64,000 nucleotides of DNA from JBBKWU01 sp037969035 (GCA_037969035.1 JBBKWU010000016.1:30458-94457); one strand, 5' to 3'. Positions 34,482-43,127 are shown, counted from the stretch's first letter. Made by a program: numbers and translations. Notes: generated by a model not told the origin, from the letters alone.

Positions 34482-36397
34482 TTCGCTACCAAGCCCATTT
34501 CCTGTAAGATCGGTTTAAAGTGCGGATATGTCGCACCAGAAAGACCGCGCATCAAATTTTTATGCTTCATAAAATCAGCTCGTGCTTTGCCTTTGGCCTC
34601 GGAGAATTTATCCATTTGCTCGATCGTCGGTGAACCGTTCAATGTTTTTGGGTAGCTTACAGACATCAGCCCACCAAGCTTTGTTTCACCACCGGCTGTA
34701 CTCTCATACATATCGAGCAAATCATTATGAATATCTTCTGGCGTTTGCGGCACATCGTGTCGTCCGAACAACCATTTAACGTGACGCAAAGCAGAGACCG
34801 TGCGCCTATCTGCGCCCTCTTCATGCACGAGAAGTCCTTTAACTTCGCTAATCATCTTCTCCACAGACAGTACTTCCTGACGGGTTTCGCCTCCATGTTC
34901 TTGGTACACGTGTAAGACGTTACCGTTTTTAATCATCGGTTCGATTTCTGAGCGGATAAAGCTTTTATCGGAAACTTTCATATTCGGGCGCGCCATAATG
35001 TACACGCTGCGGCTTTTATCGTCATGTGTATGGGTAATAGCAACAGCCCCCATCAAATAATAATAAGACATCGTTTTGGTATCTAGCGGCGTTGCTATGG
35101 CTTTAAACGCGTGGTTTTGAACGTTCGGAATATCTTTTTCCGCCCAATGAGACGCTATATCCTGTCCATCATTACGAACAGGCGAGGTAAAGACAGCATC
35201 TTCTGGTTTCAAATCGGCTTCTTCCGAATTTAACAAACGTAAATTTTGCGCTATCCCCGTTGCCATACGCGGGCACCAACGTTTTTTATTGTTATCAACG
35301 TTCTCGAGATAATCATCCAAAGCTTTACGTTTTTCTTCCGCAGGTTTTGCTGCCTCTTTGGTTGCGGCAGCCTCTTTGTTCTTCCAGAATTTAAGTTTTT
35401 CGGTCAATGAGAAGCCATTCACGAAGATATGCTCGCCAAATTTATTGGCGTAAACGCTTGCAACACCAATTGCCGCAGCACCCAACTGTGCCGCCTTGAC
35501 CTTGCCACCAAACGGCAAGGTGATCGCCGCGATACCGCCAACGAATAAAAGCTCGCCCAAAGAACGGTTTTTCACAAAACCAACGACTTGCCCGACAACG
35601 CCACGCTTCGCACTGGTAATCGGCGCGTGTGCTATCTCGGAAGCACTCAACAATGATTTTGCATTCCAGCTACGTTCGCTACGGATATTAAAATCTAAAA
35701 CCATTTTTGCCATGGCTTCTTCTTTGCTCTGGAAAATGCCAAGGCTTTCACCGTCGGATAATATTTTATCAATCATTTTACCCGAGCCCGCTTTATCAAG
35801 CCCCATAATAGCCTCGGTTGCGACTTCGTCCGGTTGTTTTTCTCGAATACGGCGGCGTAACTCCCACGCCCCTGCTTTTGTTTCATATATCCCGTAAGAC
35901 AAGCGCGTATTACCAAATTTCATCACCACGGGATCTTTGACATCAGGATCAGCAACAGCATTAAACAGTCCCGTTAAATCAGCACCGTAAAGGTTTAGCT
36001 CTTCTTTGAAACCGCGTTGTAAATTGTAGTGATGTTCAGATATTTGCGACCGTAAAACACCGCCGCGCGCCGCACCAAATGAGGGCACCTTTTGATACGC
36101 AATCGGATAAACGCCGTCTGTTGTTGTCAGGCATATGTCGCCATTATCTCGCGTTAAACCACGTAATTTATCGTAAGAAAAAGAAAACAGAGCTACCCTG
36201 TTTTTGGTTTCGATATCTTCTGCGATACGATAATAACCGCCCGTTGTGCACATTATGCCGTCATCAGGCATTTTGTTACCATGCGCGTCTGTGTGGGGGC
36301 CGATAAATTTTTGTAAAAGGTCGGGACTTGAACGCTCCATCAGATTTTGACTGATCATGTAGAGCGCTTCACCGATATCAACGTTTTTCGTTGGCAT
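34478..36397 (-). CDS. Large protein of unknown function
   Basis: 639 residues with no family I recognise. The first 300 residues look soluble, with stretches such as GIMCTTGGYYRIAEDIETKN and VPSFGAARGGVLRSQISEHH. A hydrophobic central part (about 288-325, LLFVGGIAAITLPFGGKVKA and AAIGVASVYANKF) could be two short membrane segments. A Lys/Glu/Ala-rich linker (about 345-370) and a long soluble C-terminal part (FTSPVRNDGQDIASHWAEKD, MARPNMKVSDKSFIRSEIEP) follow. It has no signal peptide and no cysteine-rich or catalytic signature. It is monocistronic. Unknown role. Confidence 0.8.
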   Translation of the reverse strand: MPTKNVDIGEALYMISQNLMERSSPDLLQKFIGPHTDAHGNKMPDDGIMCTTGGYYRIAEDIETKNRVALFSFSYDKLRGLTRDNGDICLTTTDGVYPIAYQKVPSFGAARGGVLRSQISEHHYNLQRGFKEELNLYGADLTGLFNAVADPDVKDPVVMKFGNTRLSYGIYETKAGAWELRRRIREKQPDEVATEAIMGLDKAGSGKMIDKILSDGESLGIFQSKEEAMAKMVLDFNIRSERSWNAKSLLSASEIAHAPITSAKRGVVGQVVGFVKNRSLGELLFVGGIAAITLPFGGKVKAAQLGAAAIGVASVYANKFGEHIFVNGFSLTEKLKFWKNKEAAATKEAAKPAEEKRKALDDYLENVDNNKKRWCPRMATGIAQNLRLLNSEEADLKPEDAVFTSPVRNDGQDIASHWAEKDIPNVQNHAFKAIATPLDTKTMSYYYLMGAVAITHTHDDKSRSVYIMARPNMKVSDKSFIRSEIEPMIKNGNVLHVYQEHGGETRQEVLSVEKMISEVKGLLVHEEGADRRTVSALRHVKWLFGRHDVPQTPEDIHNDLLDMYESTAGGETKLGGLMSVSYPKTLNGSPTIEQMDKFSEAKGKARADFMKHKNLMRGLSGATYPHFKPILQEMGLVAN

Positions 36398-36558
36398 ATA
36401 AATTCTCTCTGCTAAGGGTTTTTATACAAACGCGAACCTCTTTGCTCTCGCACCAATATAAAAACTTTAATAAGCTTCGTAGAATTCATTAAGAAGTTAA
36501 CAAATTATACGCAACCCTGTCAAGGCTTTTTACAGCACCTTGCGCAAGTTATGCAAAT

Positions 36559-36587
36559 AAAAAAGGCGCCGCGGATATCGGGCGCCT
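36559..36587 (-). terminator. Intrinsic terminator of the Nif11-like gene
   Basis: On the minus strand AGGCGCC, a 10-nt loop, GGCGCCT and further Ts, 9 nt after the stop. Confidence 0.9.
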
Positions 36588-36596
36588 CGATTATCT

Positions 36597-36797
36597 TTAC
36601 TTACCTGACAGTTTAGGCGGCGGTTGCCCTTTCTTATAATCAAAGTTTTTATCGCGCCCATTTTGTTCGGCAAAATATTTGACGTCCGCATCCGTAAAGG
36701 TCAGCCCCTTGGATTTGGCAAGCTGCACGATTGATTGCTGTAATGCGGGGTCTTTAGAGACCTCGAAAAAGAAATGCTTTAGATCTGAGTGTGACAT
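36597..36797 (-). CDS. Small Nif11-like protein
   Basis: 66 residues from the ATG at 36797, preceded by AGGAAA; a longer frame to 36842 is unlikely. The first 45 residues (MSHSDLKHFFFEVSKDPALQ, then LAKSKGLTFTDADVKYF) match the helical Nif11-like domain that also serves as a leader in some RiPP precursors. The tail (about 20 residues, Lys/Pro-rich, ending PPPKLSGK) lacks the usual GG-type cleavage site and Cys/Ser/Thr-rich core. No modification enzyme is nearby. More likely a free-standing Nif11-domain protein than a peptide precursor. Confidence 0.7.
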   Translation of the reverse strand: MSHSDLKHFFFEVSKDPALQQSIVQLAKSKGLTFTDADVKYFAEQNGRDKNFDYKKGQPPPKLSGK

Positions 36798-36840
36798 GAA
36801 ATTTTTCCTGTTTTTATTTATGAGAAGCAAAGCATAAAAC

Positions 36841-36866
36841 AAAAAGGGGCTTTGAAAAAGCCCCTT
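36841..36866 (-). terminator. Intrinsic terminator of ahpC-ahpD
   Basis: On the minus strand AAGGGGC, a 9-nt loop, GCCCCTT and further Ts, 26 nt after the ahpD stop. Confidence 0.9.
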
Positions 36867-36891
36867 CTCAAAACTATAAGCCGTATTCGCG

Positions 36892-37446
36892 TTACGCGGC
36901 TTGCTTCATGCTTCCTTTGCTCAATGCTGCTTCCGCATCCATCACAGAGGCAACAGCATGAACAACAGAGGCAATACGTACCGCCGTCTGGATTTGGTTT
37001 TTATCCATCCCGTGGTCAAGCAGTTGTTTCTCATGCGCATCAATGCACATGCCACAACCGTTAATCGCGGAAACAGCCAAAGACCACAGTTCGAAATCAT
37101 TCTTATCGACACCTGGGTTACCAATCACATTCATGCGCAATTTGGCTTGCATGGTTTGGTAGTCCTTGTTCGACGACAAATGAACAAAGCGATAATAAAT
37201 GTTATTCATCGCCATGATCGCTGCTGCGGATTTTGCCGCATCATATGCTTCTGCAGAAAGATAGCCGCTGGCCTCTTCTTCGATTTCGCGCATCACAACA
37301 TCGTTACCGCACGCAATCGCGGACGCAAAAAATGTGCCCCACAATTGCTGCTCGGTTAATGTTTCTTCAGACGCGATAGAGCCGAGGTTCAGCTTTATAT
37401 CTTTCGCATAATCAGGAATCATTGATTTAAGATTATCAATGCTCAT
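36892..37446 (-). CDS. ahpD: Alkyl hydroperoxide reductase AhpD
   Basis: 184 residues of the carboxymuconolactone-decarboxylase/AhpD family. The redox motif is CGMCIDAHE (about residues 132-140), with the Cys pair and His seen in mycobacterial AhpD, where it regenerates the peroxiredoxin through a lipoamide relay. It starts 2 nt after the ahpC stop, so the two are one operon and AhpD is the probable reductant of the adjacent AhpC. No oxyR lies nearby in this window. Confidence 0.95.
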   Translation of the reverse strand: MSIDNLKSMIPDYAKDIKLNLGSIASEETLTEQQLWGTFFASAIACGNDVVMREIEEEASGYLSAEAYDAAKSAAAIMAMNNIYYRFVHLSSNKDYQTMQAKLRMNVIGNPGVDKNDFELWSLAVSAINGCGMCIDAHEKQLLDHGMDKNQIQTAVRIASVVHAVASVMDAEAALSKGSMKQAA

Positions 37447-37448
37447 AA

Positions 37449-38039
37449 CTACGCTGCTTTTTTCTTGTCGTTCGCAGCAGAATCGCCACCGATCACGTCA
37501 CCACCCATTGGGCGGTTACAGGCGCAAAGCTCATCTGTTTGAAGCGCATCAAGAATACGCAAGATTTCTTTCGGGTTACGGCCAACATTCAGGCTGTTTA
37601 CTGACACATGCTGAATTACGTTATGTGGATCAACAACATATGTCGCGCGCAAACAAACACCCGCATCGTAATCACGAATGCCAAGACCATCAACAAGCGT
37701 ACCGTTCGTGTCAGCAAAGCTCCACTGGTTCAGGTTGTTCAGGTCGTTATGTTCACGACGCCAAGCAAGCTTACAGAATTCGTTATCTGTGCTGCCGCCC
37801 ATTGTGACGCAATCACGGTCGTTAAAATCATCTTCAAGTTTTGCGAACTCGGCAATTTCTGTCGGGCAAACAAATGTGAAGTCTTTCGGGTAGAAGAAAA
37901 ATACTTTCCATTTTCCTTCAAAGCTGTCTTGCGTGATTGTTTCAAACGCAGACACGCCATTTTCTTCGTGCATCATGAATTTTGGTTTTACACCAGTTAC
38001 TTCGAATTCCGGCATGATATCGCCAACACCTAACATCAT
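37449..38039 (-). CDS. ahpC: Alkyl hydroperoxide reductase AhpC (2-Cys peroxiredoxin)
   Basis: 196 residues. The peroxidatic Cys lies in FYPKDFTFVCPTEIAEFAKL and the resolving Cys region near the C-terminus is ELCACNRPMGGDVIGG. The active-site Thr and Arg context (CLRATYVVDPHN) is normal. Reduces hydrogen peroxide and organic peroxides in the cytosol. Two start ATGs overlap at 38039 and 38036, behind AGGAG. First gene of the ahpC-ahpD operon, with about 210 bp to the divergent trhO gene. Confidence 0.96.
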   Translation of the reverse strand: MMLGVGDIMPEFEVTGVKPKFMMHEENGVSAFETITQDSFEGKWKVFFFYPKDFTFVCPTEIAEFAKLEDDFNDRDCVTMGGSTDNEFCKLAWRREHNDLNNLNQWSFADTNGTLVDGLGIRDYDAGVCLRATYVVDPHNVIQHVSVNSLNVGRNPKEILRILDALQTDELCACNRPMGGDVIGGDSAANDKKKAA

Positions 38040-38249
38040 ATTATCTCCTCATCATTGGTTGTTGTTAAATCTTATCGTCTAGACCAGTAACCTATATGGC
38101 ACTTGGATAAAAACAAGTCTCTGTCACAAAATTACGGTGACTTATTCTCAAGCAATTTGCATTAATTGAGAATGACTTGCAACAAAAAAGCATAAGAAAC
38201 GCACGGATTTTATTGAATTTTTGGTAAAACAGCCGTATATACACTCATT

Positions 38250-39179
38250 ATGTGGAAAGTTGCTGCTTTATATAGATTTGTTGAAATCACAGACGTGCCC
38301 GCGATGCAGGCTGCGCTTAAGGCTGTGTGCGTGGAAAACGGCGCATGTGGCACGATTTTGATCGCGCCTGAGGGTATTAACGGCACATTCGCGGCGATGC
38401 CTGATAAACTCGACAACATTATAGACTGGTTGGATGAGACGCTTGAGGTTTCCAAAGGCGAGCTTAAATACTCCACCGCCGAAGAAAAACCGTTCTTGCG
38501 GATGAAAGTGCGCCAGAAAACAGAAATCATCACCATGCGCGCGCCAGAAGCAAACCCAACCAAACAAGTTGGTACTTATGTTGAGCCGCAGGACTGGGAT
38601 GCGCTGTGCGCTGATCCAGAGGTTGTGCTATTGGACACACGCAATAAATACGAAACATCATGCGGGATTTTCAAAGACGCCATTGATCCAGAAATTGATA
38701 CGTTCACAGAATTCAAAGACTACGTTGAAAAAGAATTAGACCCTGCCAAGCACAAGAAAATCGCGATGTATTGCACAGGCGGTATTCGTTGCGAGAAAGC
38801 ATCATCTTATATGATGGCGCACGGCTTTGATGAGGTTTACCACCTAAAGGGCGGTATTTTGAAGTATTTAGAGACGGTGTCTTCGGATAAAAGCACATGG
38901 GAAGGGAGCTGTTTTGTATTTGATAAACGCGTTGCCGTCGATCATGGCCTTAAAGAAAGCCCGCATTTGCTGTGCTATGGCTGCCGTATGCCATTGACCG
39001 CCGAAGAAAAACATCTACCTTCTTACGAACTTGGCGTTTCATGCGTGCATTGCCACGACAATTTAACCGAGGAGCGCGTTAAAGCCCTTCGTATGCGTCA
39101 CATGCAATTCATGCGCGAAGCAGAACAACAGAAAAACGCGGTCAACGACACGACCACCGAAACCCGCACAACAAATTAA
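38250..39179 (+). CDS. trhO: tRNA uridine(34) hydroxylase TrhO (rhodanese domain)
   Basis: 309 residues. The N-terminal acylphosphatase-like domain has APEGINGTFAAMPDKLDNII; the rhodanese domain has VVLLDTRNKYETSCGIFKDA and the catalytic-Cys loop MYCTGGIRCEKASSYM (about residues 172-187). The C-terminal part has cysteine pairs LLCYGCRMPL and VSCVHCHDN, typical of family members with a metal-like cluster. Uses oxygen to make 5-hydroxyuridine in tRNA. It shares a transcript with the transporter 6 nt downstream. Confidence 0.95.
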   Translation: MWKVAALYRFVEITDVPAMQAALKAVCVENGACGTILIAPEGINGTFAAMPDKLDNIIDWLDETLEVSKGELKYSTAEEKPFLRMKVRQKTEIITMRAPEANPTKQVGTYVEPQDWDALCADPEVVLLDTRNKYETSCGIFKDAIDPEIDTFTEFKDYVEKELDPAKHKKIAMYCTGGIRCEKASSYMMAHGFDEVYHLKGGILKYLETVSSDKSTWEGSCFVFDKRVAVDHGLKESPHLLCYGCRMPLTAEEKHLPSYELGVSCVHCHDNLTEERVKALRMRHMQFMREAEQQKNAVNDTTTETRTTN

Positions 39180-39185
39180 AGAGCC

Positions 39186-40490
39186 ATGAATTTCAATCAA
39201 TTTAGCCTTTTGAGGACACGCCGCTTTGTGCCCTTGTTTATCACGCAGTTTTTAGGCGCGTTTCACGACAACCTTTTTAAAAACGCGCTCGTCGTCTTAA
39301 TTTTATACGGTACGGTAACGCAAAATATAGCGAACCCAGAAATTTTGGTGACATTGGCAATGGGCGTTTTCATCCTGCCTTTTGTTCTGTTTTCCGCGAT
39401 AGGCGGGCAATTAGCCGATAAATATCCGAAGCATATTGTTATTCGTTATATCAAGATTGCCGAAATCGGGATTGCTGTGCTTGGCTGCGCGTCTTTGCTG
39501 AGCGGCTCTATCCCGCTCTCGTTTCTGACATTATTTGCGCTTGGGACACAGTCCGCCTTTTTTGGACCGAGTAAATATTCGATCCTGCCTGAACACCTTG
39601 CAGAGAATGAATTAATAGGCGGTAATGCCCTTATCAACACAGGAACATTTCTGGCCATTTTGATTGGTACAATTGCGGGCACATTGATGGTGACCATGCC
39701 TGCTGGTCGTATGATTGTTGGGACGGCGCTGCTGATCGTGGCGGTGGCTGGGTATCTTGCGAGCCGCGCTATTCCCGCAAAAGAAAACCCGAGCCCGAGC
39801 CTTTATCTAAAATTAAATCCGATTAAGGGCACAATCGCCAATATCAAACGCACGTTTTCACAATCGCGCGAGGTTATTTTGTCGGTGTGCGGCACGGGGT
39901 GGTTTTATTTTCTGGGCGCGCTGTTTCTCTCGCAATTTCCGAATTTTGCGAAACTGACATTGGGGGCGGATGAGTTTGTTCTGTCGCTGTTTATGGCGCT
40001 GTTTTCCATTGGGATTGGGATTGGTGGGTTACTGAATAATCGTATTTTGCGCGGTGATATCTCTATGCGCTTTACACCGCTTGCGTCGATTGGCATTACG
40101 TTATTTACGATTGACCTTTATTTGGCGAGCTTGCCGTTTGCCGCCGTAATGGCGTCAGATATGCTTGCGCCGCTCGGCGAATTTATATCGTCAGGACATG
40201 GTATTCGGATTGCGTTTGATATCTTTATGATTTCAGTATGCGGCGGATTATTTGTTGTCCCGCTGTTTGCCATGATCCAGCACCGCACAAGCGATGCAGA
40301 GCGCGCCCGCGTTGTGGCAGGGAATGCTATCGTTGATTCATGCTGTATTCTTCTTTCTGCGATACTCAGCGCTATTTTACTGGCGCTTGGGGTTGGTATT
40401 ACGCAGCTTTTCCTTATTTTCGCGCTGGCTAATATTGCTGTGGCCTATATGTATTGGGCCAATAACCGCAAACAAGCCCGCACAGCGTAA
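39186..40490 (+). CDS. MFS transporter, LplT-like
   Basis: 434 residues with about 12 predicted membrane helices. The start, FITQFLGAFHDNLFKNALVV, and the first loop GGQLADKYPKHIVIRYIKIA are typical of LplT lysophospholipid flippases and of the transporter domain of fused Aas-type proteins. The acyltransferase and acyl-ACP synthetase domains found fused in many species are not attached here. Probable role: bringing lysophospholipids back across the inner membrane for re-acylation. Operon with trhO; terminator about 130 bp downstream. Confidence 0.9.
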   Translation: MNFNQFSLLRTRRFVPLFITQFLGAFHDNLFKNALVVLILYGTVTQNIANPEILVTLAMGVFILPFVLFSAIGGQLADKYPKHIVIRYIKIAEIGIAVLGCASLLSGSIPLSFLTLFALGTQSAFFGPSKYSILPEHLAENELIGGNALINTGTFLAILIGTIAGTLMVTMPAGRMIVGTALLIVAVAGYLASRAIPAKENPSPSLYLKLNPIKGTIANIKRTFSQSREVILSVCGTGWFYFLGALFLSQFPNFAKLTLGADEFVLSLFMALFSIGIGIGGLLNNRILRGDISMRFTPLASIGITLFTIDLYLASLPFAAVMASDMLAPLGEFISSGHGIRIAFDIFMISVCGGLFVVPLFAMIQHRTSDAERARVVAGNAIVDSCCILLSAILSAILLALGVGITQLFLIFALANIAVAYMYWANNRKQARTA

Positions 40491-40507
40491 GTCATTTATC
40501 CAAAGAG

Positions 40508-40603
40508 CCGCACTATTTTATTTCCTGATAAAGCATGAACAACGAAGCGTAGAGAATCTACGTGAGGCGTGAAATAACGCGATCAGGGGATAAAAGAGAA
40601 GGC
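40508..40603. repeat. About 96-bp imperfect palindrome, copy 2
   Basis: Centre CGTAGA-GAA-TCTACG at 40548-40562. Outer matches include TTTTATTTCCTGAT on the left against TTTTATCCCCTGAT from the right arm reversed. The inner arm GCATGAACAACGAAGCGTAG resembles GCATAAGCGACGCAACGTAG of the palindrome at 11194-11296, and the opposite arm carries GCGTTATTTCACGCCTCACG, comparable to TCGTTATTCGCTTCTTACG there. Probably the same element family, more diverged. Confidence 0.6.
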
Positions 40604-40613
40604 GCAGAATCGA

Positions 40614-40650
40614 AAACTCCCCGACCTTGCGGTGCGGGGAGCTTTCTTTT
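40614..40650 (+). terminator. Intrinsic terminator of trhO and the transporter
   Basis: CTCCCCG (40617-40623) and CGGGGAG (40635-40641), with inner ACC/GGT pairing, followed by CTTTCTTTT. Confidence 0.85.
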
Positions 40651-40693
40651 GTGTGTGGGGTGGGACATCGGGGGAATAATCCGATCTCCCGGT

Positions 40694-41083
40694 TTACCAC
40701 GCAGCGGCGCTCCTTGTTGTGTGGGGAGTTTGACGTAGATTTGTCAAATAGGTGCGACGCATATCGTGATAATCTGTATTCACCGTCACATACAACTTCC
40801 AGGCATCCTGTAATTGTCTGCGGGCGAAAATTCCTTCATAGGCTGTATATACCTTTTCTATTTCATCCGTTTCAGCTTCGTAAGCTGTTTTCCATTCACG
40901 GTACTCGCGGAGAACTCTTCTCATCTTTTCGCGATATTTAATTAACATATCGGTCATCTGCTTTACTTCAAGATACTGAATTTCACGTTTTTCAATATCC
41001 GTAATGCGATCTCTTATGTCCTGTACAAACGCTACATTGTGGCGTTCTTCCATTTCTTCGAATATGTCTTGCCCTGTATACAC
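40694..41083 (-). CDS. Coiled-coil hypothetical protein
   Basis: 129 residues from a GTG start at 41083 behind AAAGGGA. Rich in Glu, Arg, Lys and Tyr and mostly helical, with a predicted coiled coil (about 10-90: EEMEERHNVAFVQDIRDRIT, then KYREKMRRVLREYREWKTAY). No cysteine, membrane segment or known motif. It diverges from the XRE gene over a 247-bp region carrying two perfect dyads and may be under the same regulator. Function unknown. Confidence 0.7.
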   Translation of the reverse strand: MYTGQDIFEEMEERHNVAFVQDIRDRITDIEKREIQYLEVKQMTDMLIKYREKMRRVLREYREWKTAYEAETDEIEKVYTAYEGIFARRQLQDAWKLYVTVNTDYHDMRRTYLTNLRQTPHTTRSAAAW

Positions 41084-41121
41084 CTATATTCCCTTTTATC
41101 TCAAGTATTATTTTGATCTTT

Positions 41122-41244
41122 CGTAACTTTGATTGTTATTTTCCAAAGTTACGGAACATCACTGTGGTCTACTTTCTATAATAAATAGACATAACTGTCA
41201 AGTTTTTATTTTACTTTTTTTTACTTGCATTGAAAAAAAGTAAA
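41122..41244. promoter_or_regulatory. Two perfect dyads in the divergent control region of the XRE gene
   Basis: Dyad 1: CGTAACTTTG (41122-41131) and CAAAGTTACG (41144-41153), 10-bp arms and a 12-bp spacer. Dyad 2: TTTACTTTTTTT (41210-41221) and AAAAAAAGTAAA (41233-41244), 12-bp arms and an 11-bp spacer. A plausible promoter for the XRE gene, TTGCAT-17 nt-TATAAC (41226-41254), overlaps dyad 2. These look like operator sites for the adjacent regulator; neither is followed by a stop-type T-run in a suitable place. Confidence 0.6.
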
Positions 41245-41330
41245 GTCTATAACATTCATATATTAAACAAAAAGTGCACAGGAGTTACGTATATTGCGCA
41301 TGTAAAGGTACATTAAAGGACATATAAGAG

Positions 41331-41972
41331 TTGATTACCGGACTACAGATATTATTGGCACGCACCGCCCTTCGGATGAACATGGAAGAGTTCTCTGCGG
41401 CTATTGGTGTATCTAAGCCAACATTATCCAATTACGAGAACGGCTCTGATATGCCATCGACCCGCATGGCAGAGATCGAGGGATTTTGTGTTTCCAAAGG
41501 GCTGGAGTTCACAGACGGTGAGGGCGTGCGCTTCAAAACAATTCCGATGGAGCGTTACAAAGGCACCGAAGGATTCCGCGTTTTCATGGACGATGTTTAT
41601 GAAACAGCCCGTGATGTTGGCGGCGACATTATGTTGTTTAACGGCTTTCCTGACATGCTCACGCAATGGCTGGGCACGGATTGGTACAAAATGCACGCCA
41701 AACGCATGGAAAAAATAAAAAGCAACTTTAATTTCAAAGTTACTTTGATGGACAACACCGCCAAACAAATCGGCAGTAGCTTTGCCGAGTATCGTTATTT
41801 CCCGATGCAGTTGGAAAACACAAACACAATATATGTGTATGGGAATAAAATCGCGTTTTTAAGCTTTGATGAGGATGTATCCATCATTTCCGTCGAGCTT
41901 TCAGGCATTTCGAACGCATTTCGCGAGTTATTTAACATTGCATGGAGCAGTAAAGCAGAGGCACTAGCATGA
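41331..41972 (+). CDS. XRE-type HTH regulator with a C-terminal sensor-like domain
   Basis: 213 residues from a TTG start at 41331 with AAAGGA 10 nt upstream; an ATG 15 codons later would cut the HTH. Residues about 4-55 form a Cro/C1 HTH (AIGVSKPTLSNYENGSDMPS). The C-terminal half (about 110-205) has LTQWLGTDWYKMHAKRMEKI, then YGNKIAFLSFDED and an end like FRELFNIAW, which resembles the C-terminal region of TrmB-like regulators. The GNAT gene starts in its last codons (ATGA overlap). Probably autoregulated through the upstream dyads. Ligand unknown. Confidence 0.82.
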   Translation: MITGLQILLARTALRMNMEEFSAAIGVSKPTLSNYENGSDMPSTRMAEIEGFCVSKGLEFTDGEGVRFKTIPMERYKGTEGFRVFMDDVYETARDVGGDIMLFNGFPDMLTQWLGTDWYKMHAKRMEKIKSNFNFKVTLMDNTAKQIGSSFAEYRYFPMQLENTNTIYVYGNKIAFLSFDEDVSIISVELSGISNAFRELFNIAWSSKAEALA

Positions 41973-42538
41973 GTACTTATACAAAAAGCCACATAGCCAT
42001 TCCGCAGGATAAATATTTATTGCTGCAGAAAGTCGGCTATTACGACCACGAGAGCGTAACAATTAAGCAGATCAAACCCGATATGCGTCAATATAGTATG
42101 CTTTTGCACCGCGTCGGGCAGAATTACGGTTGGGATCGTCGTCCTAAATATTTGCTGGAGAAAGAAACGCTTGAGCAAAGATTATTGAGTGATAGCTCCC
42201 GTTTTTACCTCGCCTACTCGGGCAAAAAACTAATTGGCTATTGCCTTGCGTCCCCTTGCGAGGACCGCGTCGGTAAATCTCTGAATAAAGTAATAGAGAT
42301 AGAGAATTTCGGGCTTTTCCCTGAATATACAGGCAAGGCTCTGGGGCAATCGTTTCTGGCGCAGGTCTTTGCTGATCTGTTTGAAACGTTTGAGAATGTA
42401 TATCTGACAACACGGTCAACGAACCATAAAGGCGTTATTCCGTTTTATGAACGCATGGGTATGCGCGTGATATACAAAGAAAAAATGCAGGATGATCTGG
42501 TTAAGACACCTGCGGAAAACATGACAAAAACAGCATAG
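41969..42538 (+). CDS. GNAT family acetyltransferase
   Basis: 189 residues. The core GNAT motifs are FYLAYSGKKLIGYCLASP, an acetyl-CoA loop in FPEYTGKALGQSFLAQVFAD, and the C-terminal TRSTNHKGVIPFYERMGMRV. It overlaps the XRE regulator by 4 nt, so the two are coupled. The N-terminal 60 residues (HIAIPQDKYLLLQKVGYYDH) are not recognised and may hold substrate specificity. Substrate cannot be inferred; pairing with a regulator suggests a small-molecule or protein target linked to the regulator's signal. Confidence 0.85.
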   Translation: MSTYTKSHIAIPQDKYLLLQKVGYYDHESVTIKQIKPDMRQYSMLLHRVGQNYGWDRRPKYLLEKETLEQRLLSDSSRFYLAYSGKKLIGYCLASPCEDRVGKSLNKVIEIENFGLFPEYTGKALGQSFLAQVFADLFETFENVYLTTRSTNHKGVIPFYERMGMRVIYKEKMQDDLVKTPAENMTKTA

Positions 42539-42650
42539 CCTATTCTGTCGCCCACACGGCAGATAGGTTTAAAACAGGCCTGCGGTCAGGGCAAACGGTG
42601 TAATAGAGTGTGTCTAAAACCGTCCTGAGACGAAAAAAATAACAGGCCCT

Positions 42651-42692
42651 AAAAGCGCTGCTCCTTCTTCAATGAAAGAGCAGCGTTTTTGG
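42651..42692 (+). terminator. Intrinsic terminator of the XRE-GNAT pair
   Basis: AAAAGCGCTGCTC pairs with GAGCAGCGTTTTT across a short loop, about 110 nt after the GNAT stop. Confidence 0.85.
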
Positions 42693-42752
42693 TTTTTAAA
42701 TTTGTGCATTTTGTTTATTGGCTGTTAATAATTGATCGCTTATTATAGGCCT

Positions 42753-43127
42753 ATGACACACGAACTCGATGGCACATATTTCGTTTCCAGCACCAGTAAT
42801 TATGACGGTCTTGCCGAACGCAAAAGCGATGGCGCGACCGAAATTCGCGATGGAAAGACAGAACGGCGCGATAGCAACAACGTGTTGTGGAGCAGCAGTT
42901 TTGAAGTTAGAAGCGAGACCGAAGTTGAAATGACTTCTGTGGCGGATGCCGATGATGCTCCGCTCGATTTCTACCTTACAAAGCCTGATGGCACACCAAC
43001 ACGAAGCCCTGTTACGTATAAAAGCGTACTCAAACTTGCACGTAAGGATGAGCGCATCCAGATGTCTGGGCAAATTGAGTACGGAAATGAAATTGTTTTT
43101 CTGACGTTACGTAAGACAGGAGCTTAA
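42753..43127 (+). CDS. Hypothetical small protein
   Basis: 124 residues from the ATG at 42753 (MTHELDGTYFVSSTSNYDGL); an earlier start at 42732 is less likely. It is hydrophilic and probably beta-rich, with GLAERKSDGATEIRDGKTER and a final ERIQMSGQIEYGNEIVFLTL. No domain recognised. Its stop shares a TTAA with the convergent arginase-family gene. Confidence 0.72.
   Translation: MTHELDGTYFVSSTSNYDGLAERKSDGATEIRDGKTERRDSNNVLWSSSFEVRSETEVEMTSVADADDAPLDFYLTKPDGTPTRSPVTYKSVLKLARKDERIQMSGQIEYGNEIVFLTLRKTGA

Noticed and set aside
36597..36797. RiPP precursor reading of the Nif11-like gene
   Set aside because: No leader cleavage motif, no modifiable core residues and no tailoring enzyme in the window, so only the domain similarity is kept.
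40518..40700. 60-codon frame across palindrome copy 2
   Set aside because: It consists of the palindrome arm and terminator sequence and has no ribosome site; better explained as repeat DNA.
42541..42650. Possible tRNA or small RNA between the GNAT gene and its terminator
   Set aside because: No T-loop motif and no cloverleaf pairing could be drawn.
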